Part shown: positions 1 through 5,852 of the stretch, in pieces
Position numbering within the stretch: position 1 is the first letter of the stretch
How the letters are laid out: each line of letters opens with the position of its first letter
Assembly: GCA_034678415.1 (NCBI GenBank)
Contig: JAXDBV010000083.1
Coordinates: forward strand, 1 to 9,485
Reading direction: 5' to 3'
DNA: 9,485 nt
Source: JAXDBV01 sp034678415
Lineage (GTDB): Bacteria > Bacteroidota > Bacteroidia > Bacteroidales > VadinHA17
Program-made: the position numbers and the translations under genes
Notes under the pieces: generated by a model
What the model saw: the letters and a program-made list of their open reading frames with translations, nothing else
Database searches by the model: none
What the model was told of the DNA's origin: nothing

Positions 1-2
1 AC

Positions 3-332
3 CAGCTGGTCGGGAGCCGTATCGCCGTGGGTAACATTGAGCTGCGAATACCGTTCAGCGGGCCGGAACGGTATGGACTTTTCAGGTTTAAATATATACC
101 ATCTGAGCTCTCCCTCTTCATGGATACCGGCGTGGCCTGGGATTCGCAAAACTCACCGGTATTCAGATGGCTGCCGGAAGAAACGGATGATAGAGTCCCC
201 GTCATGACCATCGGGGCCTCCCTCAGGCTGAATATTCTCGGATATGTCATCCTGGAACCGTTCTATGCCATGCCGGTGCAGGGAAAGATAATGAAAGGAG
301 CTTTCGGACTGAACTTCTATCCCGGGTGGTAG
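3..332 (+). CDS. C-terminal part of an outer-membrane beta-barrel protein (BamA/D15 surface-antigen type), 5' truncated
   Basis: The reading frame is open from the left edge (first full codon at 3) to the TAG at 330-332, so about 109 residues are visible and the start is outside the window. The visible part begins with a GSRIAVGNIELRIPF stretch, the pattern seen in the last strands of Omp85/BamA-type barrels (family knowledge). Short amphipathic strands alternate with turns after it: SELSLFMDTGVAWD, then TIGASLRLNILGYVILEPFY, then the final strand KGAFGLNFYPGW. A barrel embedded in the outer membrane is therefore likely. The protein ends in Trp rather than the usual Phe. From memory, a PGW ending is common in Bacteroidota proteins that join a TolB/PD40-like propeller to a D15-type barrel, but the N-terminal part that would show this is missing. 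A GTG at 27 is internal and should not be taken as the start. No clear Rho-independent terminator follows. Confidence 0.75.
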   Translation, partial: QLVGSRIAVGNIELRIPFSGPERYGLFRFKYIPSELSLFMDTGVAWDSQNSPVFRWLPEETDDRVPVMTIGASLRLNILGYVILEPFYAMPVQGKIMKGAFGLNFYPGW

Positions 333-840
333 TCACCATGCCGGGACAAGGTTTGTTTCCCCGTCCCGTCGAAAAACGCACAAACGGCTGGAGTTCAATA
401 TTCCCTTCCCGGATTATGAAGGAAGAAACGGTGTTGTTATCACGATTTCGACCGGTATCCGGATATCATCCTCAACAAAACTCCCCGTACTGTGATGTAC
501 AGGTTTTTCGGAAAGCTCAATAATCCGGTGTTTCCTGAAGCCGCCGGGGGATCTCATCATGCACGATGTGAACAATAGCCTTCCATTTCAGGAATACAAT
601 ACAATCCATGACGATATTGACGGCTACCTTGAGTATATGTCACGAGTCTGCCTGTCGGAGCCGGAACAAGGGAATTTCAGAACAATGGCTGTAACTTGAT
701 TGTTGGGATATTACATTTAATATCGTCGATGTATATTTGACCCTCAATCTGAATGGTAATATTTATACCAATATTTTCCAATACGGGATTTTAGATATAA
801 ATTCGAATCATCAGGAATCTATTCACAAAACGGAAATGTT
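333..840. other. 508-bp region without a convincing gene; possible gene remnant, then AT-rich upstream region of lpd
   Basis: No complete open frame here has a credible start and family match. The frame whose codons begin at 334 stays open to the TGA at 697-699 except for one TGA at 493-495. It includes a 46-codon ATG-started stretch at 559-699 (begins MHDVNNSLPF). A second frame is open over 420-578. I recognise no family in either, so a decayed gene is the most I can suggest. A 6-bp inverted repeat (CGGGAC at 342-347, GTCCCG at 363-368) follows the upstream stop but has no T-tract on the + strand, so it is a poor terminator. From about 700 the DNA turns AT-rich and probably holds the lpd promoter. 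A small inverted repeat TGGTA/TACCA lies at 754-758 and 766-770. Confidence 0.5.
732..739 (+). promoter_or_regulatory. Candidate Bacteroidota -7 element (TATATTTG) upstream of lpd
   Basis: TATATTTG matches the Bacteroidota -7 consensus TAnnTTTG exactly. No good TTTG -33 partner is visible at the expected distance; the nearest is a weak TTG at 703-705. Transcription from here would give a leader of roughly 95 nt before the lpd ATG, containing the TGGTA/TACCA repeat. This is a motif match only. Confidence 0.3.
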
Positions 841-2232
841 ATGAAATACGATTTGTTAGTTATTGGCAGCGGCCCCGGCGGTTATGTAGCTGCTATCAGA
901 GCTTCGCAGCTCGGGTTGAAAACGGGCGTGGTGGAAAAGGAATTGCCAGGAGGTGTTTGCCTCAACTGGGGTTGTATTCCCACCAAGGCGCTGCTGAGGA
1001 GCGCACAGGTGTTTGATGACCTGAAACATGCTGCCGATATGGGTATAACGGTAAAGGGACAGGTTGAACCTGATTTTCCTGCGATCATAGCACGAAGCCG
1101 GGCTGTGGCCGACAGTATGAGCAAAGGGGTTCAGTTCCTTTTCAGGAAAAACAAGATCGATCACATCCCCGGGTTTGGGAAGCTGGTAAAAAACAATGCC
1201 GTGGAGGTGACCGGTACGGAAGGGAATAAAACGGTGGTGGAAGCCGATCATATTATCCTGGCCACGGGAGCCCGCTCACGAGAGCTGCCGAACCTGAAGC
1301 AGGACGGCAAGAATATCATCGGTTACCGTGAAGCTATGTCACTCAAAACACAACCCTCAACCATGGTGGTGGTGGGATCGGGTGCCATAGGGAGCGAATT
1401 TGCCTGGTTCTACCAGACGATGGGAACACAGGTCACACTGGTGGAGTTCCTCCCCTCCGTGGTACCCCTCGAAGATGATGAGGTGTCAAAGACACTGGAG
1501 CGATCGTTCAAAAAAATGGGAATGAAAATATATACCGGATCGACGGTTGAAAAAGCGGAGGTGAAGAACGGCAGGTGCGTCGTTCATATTAAAACGCCCA
1601 AAGGGGAGGAAGTACAGGAGACGGAGGTGGTACTCTCCGCCGTTGGCATCACTCCCAACCTTGAAGGAATCGGTCTGGAAGACCTGGGAATTGAGCTGGA
1701 GAGCGGGAAGGTGAAAGTGGATGATTATTACCGTACGGGCGTTAAAGGGGTGTATGCCATCGGCGATATTGTTCACGGTCAGGCGCTTGCCCATGTTGCA
1801 TCGGCGGAAGGTATCATATGTGTGGAAAAGATTGCAGGGAGGAAGCCCGTGCCTTTGCGTTACGATAATATCCCCGCCTGCACGTATACGCATCCGGAGA
1901 TCGCTTCTGTCGGCATGACAGAGAAGGCAGCCCGGGAAGAGGGGCGGGATATCAGGGTTGGCAAATTCCCGTTCACCGCCTCAGGTAAGGCAAGTGCTGC
2001 CGGAGCACGCGATGGTTTTGTCAAACTGGTGTTCGATGCCAGGTATGGGGAACTGATCGGCGCTCATATGGTAGGAGCCAACGTGACGGAGATGATCGCC
2101 GAGATCGTTGTGGCCAGGAACCTTGAGACCACCGGCCATGAGCTCTTCCGGTCCGTGCACCCCCATCCCACCATGTCGGAGGCAATCATGGAAGCCGCTG
2201 CAGCCGCCTTCGGGGAAGTGATACATATTTAA
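841..2232 (+). CDS. lpd: Dihydrolipoyl dehydrogenase (E3)
   Basis: This flavoenzyme reoxidises dihydrolipoamide to lipoamide with NAD+, serving as E3 of 2-oxoacid dehydrogenase complexes and/or the glycine cleavage system in the cytoplasm. At 463 aa it has the normal family length. The FAD-binding motif GSGPGG is at residues 9-14. The redox disulfide is C40/C45 in GGVCLNWGCIPTK. The NAD-binding motif GSGAIGSEF starts at residue 179. The second FAD contact, AIGD, ends at D309 and is followed by HVASAEG. The C-terminal dimerisation domain ends with HPHPTMSE, giving the catalytic pair H442/E447. The ATG at 841 fits because the FAD motif begins 8 residues in; the stretch before it is A-rich with only a weak GGAAA. 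No E1, E2 or lipoylation gene is nearby, so its partner complex cannot be told. It is probably monocistronic: a terminator lies just downstream and the next gene is convergent. Confidence 0.97.
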   Translation: MKYDLLVIGSGPGGYVAAIRASQLGLKTGVVEKELPGGVCLNWGCIPTKALLRSAQVFDDLKHAADMGITVKGQVEPDFPAIIARSRAVADSMSKGVQFLFRKNKIDHIPGFGKLVKNNAVEVTGTEGNKTVVEADHIILATGARSRELPNLKQDGKNIIGYREAMSLKTQPSTMVVVGSGAIGSEFAWFYQTMGTQVTLVEFLPSVVPLEDDEVSKTLERSFKKMGMKIYTGSTVEKAEVKNGRCVVHIKTPKGEEVQETEVVLSAVGITPNLEGIGLEDLGIELESGKVKVDDYYRTGVKGVYAIGDIVHGQALAHVASAEGIICVEKIAGRKPVPLRYDNIPACTYTHPEIASVGMTEKAAREEGRDIRVGKFPFTASGKASAAGARDGFVKLVFDARYGELIGAHMVGANVTEMIAEIVVARNLETTGHELFRSVHPHPTMSEAIMEAAAAAFGEVIHI

Positions 2233-2235
2233 ACA

Positions 2236-2265
2236 GGCCGGGCAGCTTTTCTTCAGCTCCCGGCC
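2236..2265 (+). terminator. GC-rich hairpin just after the lpd stop
   Basis: The left arm GGCCGGG (2236-2242) pairs with CCCGGCC (2259-2265). An inner AGCT/AGCT pairing (2244-2247, 2255-2258) extends the stem across a single bulged C at 2243, around a loop of 7 nt. The stem starts 4 nt after the lpd stop. It is followed by A's, not T's, on the + strand, so it may protect the 3' end of the mRNA or assist the next hairpin rather than terminate alone. Confidence 0.5.
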
Positions 2266-2268
2266 GTC

Positions 2269-2297
2269 AAAAAAAAAGCCGGCAGAGCCGGCTTTTT
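2269..2297. terminator. Bidirectional Rho-independent terminator between convergent lpd and serpin genes
   Basis: A perfect GCCGGC arm (2278-2283) and its repeat (2287-2292) enclose a 3-nt loop. The flanks extend the pairing as A5/T5 (2273-2277 with 2293-2297). On the + strand the stem is followed by TTTTTACTTTT. On the - strand it is followed by nine T's (complement of the A run 2269-2277), which is an excellent terminator for the serpin ending 34 nt upstream on that strand. The placement between two convergent genes fits a shared terminator. Confidence 0.85.
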
Positions 2298-2330
2298 ACT
2301 TTTATATCCTGATAACCAAGGGAGGATGGC

Positions 2331-3587
2331 CTATTCTGCAAGAAGCGGGTTTACTACCTTGCCCATAAACAGGATGGCATTGGTCTCCTGTTCATAGATC
2401 ACGAACAGGAACGGATGATCGGCCTTGAACCAGGGATCGGGCCCGACACTGGTCGTCCCAAAGGTGACGGACGTGACTGCTGCTGCTTCCGTGCCTTCTT
2501 CGTTTACCTCAATGAAGGTCTTCTGAAGGACGGAGGTGATATAAAGGTACAGCTCATCACTGACGCCGCTGAAGTCGGCATCCGTCTCTGAAAATGCGAT
2601 ACCCATGCCCATGGCGGTCAACACATCCTTCAGCTGCTTTTTGAACTCAAATTTGAATTTTGGCAGGTAGATTTCCAACTCATTCCTCTTGTATTTCCCT
2701 GTAATCCATTGGTTCCATATCTCATCGGTCATAAGGTCTGCCACCGCATCCGGGGTGTTTCCCTCATTCGGCAGGATAACAGCCATCCTGAAATTGCCCT
2801 GGCCATAGGGAAGCACTATGGCTTCCGCATGGTCGTTGGAGAAATAGTCCACATCCGCTTTCATATACATGGTCGGCACGTTGATCACCGTCCCGTTGCC
2901 CAGTGTGAATGGCCCGGATTCAGTATTGTCAGCATCAAAACGGTACGACCAGGTACCCTTGAAATAAATAGCGTTGATCAGATACATGATATCCAGCGGA
3001 TTGATGTTGTCTATGATCTGGTCGATCTTTCCATGGGTATGATCGGAGACCCACTGGTTGACAATATCCTTGCTTTCCGGGTTGTTGAAATCGAGGGGAG
3101 TGACCTCGGCATTATAGTAGTTCTGGTTGGTCTGGATGAATACTGGTTTCACCGTTACGGTGTTACGGTACCATATCGAGTTGGCGATTTCCATCGCTAC
3201 CTTTGGATCAAGATCCGTCAGTATATTGATGAGCTCCTTGAACGATTTGTTTATCTCATCGGGGGTCAGCCCCTGAAGCCGCAGGGCTTCCTCCATAGCC
3301 AGCTTCGTCTCTCCAACCGCACCGTTGTATGCCATTGCCAGCGCCAGTGAAGCGCTCAATGGCGAGATCATGATGTTCTTCGATCCATCTTCCGACGCCA
3401 GTATCCCTTCGAAGAAATCAAAGGCGAAATCATTGCTCGATCCGACCAGAGCGACCGATTTCACACCCAGACTCACCGGCTTGGGATCAATCACACCCGT
3501 AGTGCCACCGGGATTGTCTTCACAGGAAATAAGCACCAGGCTTGCTGTCAGGATTGCCAGGTATTTGAGAATATTGTTCATCATCAT
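2331..3587 (-). CDS. Serpin-family protease inhibitor, predicted lipoprotein
   Basis: Serpins trap proteases by a suicide mechanism in which the cleaved reactive-centre loop inserts into the central sheet. The 418-aa product starts with a lipoprotein signal: a hydrophobic stretch (residues 10-20), then the lipobox LISC with acylated C22. The acidic E-D after the Cys is compatible with a Bacteroidota surface-export signal, though the match is weak. Serpin landmarks follow: NIMISPLSASLALAMAYNGA near the N-terminus, LINAIYFKGTW mid-protein, and the C-terminal signature ADHPFLFVIYEQETNAILF. The hinge EEGTEAAAVT (363-372) has the Thr at P14 and small residues typical of inhibitory serpins. Counting 17 residues from E363 puts P1 at T379 and P1' at S380. 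Three Met codons at the start leave the exact start open by two residues; I keep the outermost. It is divergent from the sigma-factor operon and convergent with lpd. Likely role: protecting the cell surface from foreign or its own proteases (inference). Confidence 0.93.
   Translation of the reverse strand: MMMNNILKYLAILTASLVLISCEDNPGGTTGVIDPKPVSLGVKSVALVGSSNDFAFDFFEGILASEDGSKNIMISPLSASLALAMAYNGAVGETKLAMEEALRLQGLTPDEINKSFKELINILTDLDPKVAMEIANSIWYRNTVTVKPVFIQTNQNYYNAEVTPLDFNNPESKDIVNQWVSDHTHGKIDQIIDNINPLDIMYLINAIYFKGTWSYRFDADNTESGPFTLGNGTVINVPTMYMKADVDYFSNDHAEAIVLPYGQGNFRMAVILPNEGNTPDAVADLMTDEIWNQWITGKYKRNELEIYLPKFKFEFKKQLKDVLTAMGMGIAFSETDADFSGVSDELYLYITSVLQKTFIEVNEEGTEAAAVTSVTFGTTSVGPDPWFKADHPFLFVIYEQETNAILFMGKVVNPLLAE
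2448..2501 (-). other. Serpin reactive-centre loop: hinge, P1 (Thr) and P1' (Ser)
   Basis: The segment encodes serpin residues 363-380. The hinge E-E-G-T-E-A-A-A-V-T fills P17 to P8, followed by S-V-T-F-G-T-T and then Ser at P1'. The P14 Thr and short side chains at P12-P10 are what inhibitory members need for loop insertion. The P9 Val is a mild departure. P1 codon is 2451-2453 (Thr) and P1' codon 2448-2450 (Ser). The P1 position is inferred by counting; the true cleavage site may shift by one or two residues. Confidence 0.75.
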
Positions 3588-3614
3588 TTTTTGATATTTT
3601 ATTATTATAAACGC

Positions 3615-3622
3615 GAAAAATA
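3615..3622 (-). promoter_or_regulatory. Candidate -7 element for the serpin gene
   Basis: Read on the minus strand the segment is TATTTTTC, seven of eight positions of TAnnTTTG. It would start transcription about 20-25 nt before the serpin ATG. No good TTTG -33 element is visible at the right distance, so support is weak. Confidence 0.25.
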
Positions 3623-3673
3623 ACCGGTCAGTATACGGTTATAACATTCTTTAGATGATATTATGACAGTCAG

Positions 3674-3728
3674 GGTTGCGTTGGGACGGAATCTTTTTCC
3701 CTCCCTATTTTTTCTGAACCACGCAACC
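3674..3728. repeat. Inverted repeat GGTTGCGT / ACGCAACC in the serpin-sigma divergent region
   Basis: An 8-bp perfect inverted repeat has arms at 3674-3681 and 3721-3728 with a 39-bp pyrimidine-rich spacer. The spacer contains a possible inner GGGA/TCCC pairing. It sits between the outward-facing serpin and sigma-factor genes, so it could be an operator shared by both or a cruciform. No known regulator consensus is recognised. Chance occurrence of an 8-bp repeat in 266 bp cannot be excluded. Confidence 0.35.
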
Positions 3729-3788
3729 ATTTGCCTGTTCGATGCATCTGCCAAATGTATGTTCTTTGAAAATTATTTCGGTATACTT

Positions 3789-3817
3789 TTTGTCCATCAA
3801 TTTTATTCATAATTTTA
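3789..3817 (+). promoter_or_regulatory. Candidate promoter of the ECF sigma/anti-sigma operon
   Basis: A TTTG -33-like element (3789-3792) is followed, 17 nt later, by TAATTTTA (3810-3817), seven of eight positions of the Bacteroidota -7 consensus TAnnTTTG. The predicted start at about 3823 gives a leader of about 30 nt before the TTG start at 3854. An alternative pair, TTTG at 3765-3768 with TACTTTTT at 3784-3791, has a shorter spacer of 15 nt. If the operon is autoregulated by its own sigma factor, a different unrecognised promoter may matter more. Confidence 0.4.
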
Positions 3818-3853
3818 CATCTGATTCACTAAAGTGTTTGAAAATCAATAAAA

Positions 3854-4396
3854 TTGGCGGATATCCTGCCTGAAATAATTGAGAAATGCCTCGCCGGTGA
3901 CAGGAAAGCACAGGAGACATTATACCGTACATTTTCCGCAAAGATGTACGCCTTATGTCTCAGGTATTCCGATAGTCAGGAAGATGCAAGAGATACCCTG
4001 CAGGAGGGATTCATACGTGTTTTCGGTTTTCTTTCCTCGTACAAGGGAACCGGTTCTTTCGAAGGATGGATCAGGAAAATCATGATCAATACCGCCCTCG
4101 AAAAATACCGGAAATACAGGAATACATATCCCCTGGACCCGGGAGCCGATGAAAACATGGTGGTATACATTGACCCGATGGATGAGGATATTGCGGCTTC
4201 CGAGCTGGTGAAAATGATTCAGGACCTGACCCCGCAGTACCGTATGGTATTTAACCTGTATGCCCTCGAAGGGTATTCACACAAGGAGATCGGCCAGATA
4301 TTGGGCATTTCTGAAGGAACATCAAAATCAAACCTTTCCAGGGCCAGAACGATTTTGCAGGAAAAGCTGAGGTTGTTAAAAGAGAAAGGAAAGTAA
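3854..4396 (+). CDS. ECF-family RNA polymerase sigma factor (sigma-70 family)
   Basis: A 180-aa protein with the two-domain ECF layout. Region 2 is at about 20-90 (LYRTFSAKMYALCLRYSDS, then the acidic DARDTLQEGFIRVF helix, then GSFEGWIRKIMINTALEKYR). After a short acidic linker, region 4 is at about 118-170 (LTPQYRMVFNLYALEGYSHK, then EIGQILGISEGTSKSNLSRAR), containing the helix-turn-helix that reads the -35 region. It would redirect RNA polymerase to a regulon controlled by the downstream membrane protein. The start must be non-ATG: a TGA at 3839-3841 closes the frame upstream, and the first ATG (residue 31) would remove part of region 2. TTG at 3854 is therefore chosen; AT-rich DNA and no clear Shine-Dalgarno precede it. 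The stop lies 1 nt before the next ATG, so the pair is almost certainly co-transcribed and coupled in translation. The regulon is unknown. Confidence 0.95.
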   Translation: MADILPEIIEKCLAGDRKAQETLYRTFSAKMYALCLRYSDSQEDARDTLQEGFIRVFGFLSSYKGTGSFEGWIRKIMINTALEKYRKYRNTYPLDPGADENMVVYIDPMDEDIAASELVKMIQDLTPQYRMVFNLYALEGYSHKEIGQILGISEGTSKSNLSRARTILQEKLRLLKEKGK

Positions 4397-4397
4397 C

Positions 4398-5753
4398 ATG
4401 ACTGACGGTAAAAAAAACATTGACGAATTCTTCAAGGACAGGCTCATGGATTTCGAGCCAACACCACCTGAAGATGTATGGGATGATTTAGACCGCAGGA
4501 TCAGGAGGAAAAAACCTGTCGTTTTCTATATCCGCCGGCTGGCAGTTGCTGCCGCCTTCCTTGGTGTGATCCTTTCTACACTGTGGATGCTGAACAGATA
4601 TCCCGACGGGGAACGTGTGACGCAGGAACCTGCCAGTGCCGGAGCAGCCGGATCTGTAACTCCGGCAGTAACCCCTTCATCCCCCGCCGGGGCCGTTGGT
4701 GCTGCTGACCATGAAAAAGAAACCACCGCTGCCCGGACCATACCCGCAACTGAGGCATCCGCCGTGGCATCAGCCGGTACAGTGGCACGGGACATGACGG
4801 TTGCTGAAATGGAATACAAAGAAGAAACCTCCCGTATCCGATATGCATACCTTGAGAACAGGCACGCCCTGATCCGGAACGAGATACATCCATCCCTGCT
4901 GATGCCTGAAGAACCGGTGACAGAGACCATCATTACCATGGAACCCCTCTCTGAAGAAAGATCATTGAAATGGAGCATAACCGGTCAGTTCTCACCCATC
5001 TATTCCGATCGCTTCCTTACCAGTGAATATGGCAGTTCTTCCTATATGGTGAACTATTACGACCGCATTGAAGGAGGATTGTTGTCATACTCCGGGGGTG
5101 TATCCGTGAACCTCCAGCCGATGAAAAGATTTACCGTTTCAACCGGTCTTTATTACTCCACAATGGGACAGAACATCAGGGGGGTGACCGAGCTGACGGT
5201 ATCAAGCCTGGGATTCGAAACAAACTCCCTCCTGGCAATGATCGAGGAAAAGTTCTACCTGGTATACAATTCGACCGGGGTAATTGAATCAGCCAACAAG
5301 TACGTGAATATTGTACAGAAACCCACCGAGGTGAGCACTTTCACCGGTTCGCGTGATAACCGGTTCACGTGGAAAGACCTGGAACCTTCCGATGCAAAGG
5401 TGATACAGACATTCGAATTCCTGGAACTCCCCGTGGTGATGCGATACAGGTTCATTGACCGCAAGGTTGAATGTAACCTGGTGGGAGGGGTGAGCACCAA
5501 TTTCCTTGTCGGGAACCGCTCCACATTTTTCCTGGATAAGGATGAATTTACCACTGTAACAACCCAGAGCCTCAACAGGGTGAACTACAGCGGTATCATT
5601 GGCCTGGGATTTGACTATGAACTGTTCCCCAACCTGCTGCTGAACCTTGAACCTACCTTCAAATATTATCTTAATTCCTTCAGTAATAAAAACCTGATAG
5701 GCTCGCATCCCTATGCTGTGGGATTGTTCTCAGGCCTCAGGTTCATTTTCTAG
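4398..5753 (+). CDS. Anti-sigma-like inner-membrane N-terminus fused to an outer-membrane beta-barrel
   Basis: The 451-aa protein appears to have four parts. Residues 1-44 are a charged cytoplasmic segment with the motif DEFFKDRLMDFEPTPPEDVW, which I recall from Bacteroidota proteins encoded next to ECF sigma factors. Residues 48-65 form one hydrophobic helix preceded by RRKK and RR, predicting N-in topology. Residues about 70-188 are an Ala/Pro/Thr-rich linker turning acidic and charged, expected in the periplasm. Residues 190-451 show alternating aromatic/polar strands (FTVSTGLYYSTMGQ, LELPVVMRYRFIDRK, SGIIGLGFDYELF, AVGLFSGLRFIF) and end in Phe, as outer-membrane barrels do. The likely role is binding and holding the upstream sigma factor while sensing envelope state. 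Neither sigma binding nor barrel insertion is proven from sequence. The ATG at 4398 follows GAGAAAGGAAAG at the sigma-gene end, a usable ribosome-binding site. An A8 run (4410-4417) lies in codons 4-7. A soluble periplasmic beta domain is the main alternative. Confidence 0.8.
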   Translation: MTDGKKNIDEFFKDRLMDFEPTPPEDVWDDLDRRIRRKKPVVFYIRRLAVAAAFLGVILSTLWMLNRYPDGERVTQEPASAGAAGSVTPAVTPSSPAGAVGAADHEKETTAARTIPATEASAVASAGTVARDMTVAEMEYKEETSRIRYAYLENRHALIRNEIHPSLLMPEEPVTETIITMEPLSEERSLKWSITGQFSPIYSDRFLTSEYGSSSYMVNYYDRIEGGLLSYSGGVSVNLQPMKRFTVSTGLYYSTMGQNIRGVTELTVSSLGFETNSLLAMIEEKFYLVYNSTGVIESANKYVNIVQKPTEVSTFTGSRDNRFTWKDLEPSDAKVIQTFEFLELPVVMRYRFIDRKVECNLVGGVSTNFLVGNRSTFFLDKDEFTTVTTQSLNRVNYSGIIGLGFDYELFPNLLLNLEPTFKYYLNSFSNKNLIGSHPYAVGLFSGLRFIF

Positions 5754-5774
5754 CCCGTACCAGCCTTCCTTCGT

Positions 5775-5798
5775 ATCCGGCCACCCAGGCTGCCGGAT
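5775..5798 (+). terminator. Weak hairpin after the sigma/anti-sigma operon
   Basis: The arms ATCCGGC (5775-5781) and GCCGGAT (5792-5798) are perfectly complementary around a 10-nt loop, 21 nt after the stop at 5753. A short, interrupted T stretch (GTTTCTGT) follows. It may act as a weak terminator that separates the operon from the transglycosylase gene. Confidence 0.4.
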
Positions 5799-5799
5799 G

Positions 5800-5831
5800 T
5801 TTCTGTATGAGCTAAAATTTCGCTAATTTTG
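5800..5831 (+). promoter_or_regulatory. Predicted promoter of the lytic transglycosylase gene (Bacteroidota type)
   Basis: TAATTTTG (5824-5831) is an exact TAnnTTTG -7 element. A TTTC (5800-5803) lies 20 nt upstream as a 3-of-4 match to the TTTG -33 element. Transcription would begin near 5838, only about 15 nt before the ATG at 5853. The element overlaps a possible upstream TTG start at 5829, which therefore could not lie within this transcript; this decides the start in favour of 5853. Confidence 0.5.
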
Positions 5832-5852
5832 TACTTTTTAATTCCAACTGCA

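Noticed and set aside
326..523. 65-codon GTG-started ORF after the barrel gene
   Set aside because: It overlaps the end of the upstream gene, has no family resemblance, and its composition (Arg/Ser/Gln-rich, many basic residues) looks non-coding. A different frame of the same DNA is less interrupted.
333..840. tRNA, small RNA or CRISPR repeat in the gene-poor region
   Set aside because: No cloverleaf arms, no TTCGA-type T-loop in proper context and no regular direct repeats were seen by eye.
2709..3350. 213-codon open frame on the + strand
   Set aside because: It lies wholly antisense within the serpin gene, whose domain signature is unmistakable. The translation is a mirror of serpin codons with no recognisable domain.
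4526..4978. 150-codon minus-strand open frame and overlapping 105-codon frame
   Set aside because: They arise from the Ala/Pro/Thr-rich linker of the anti-sigma/barrel gene read backwards; low-complexity Ala/Ser/Val-rich product.
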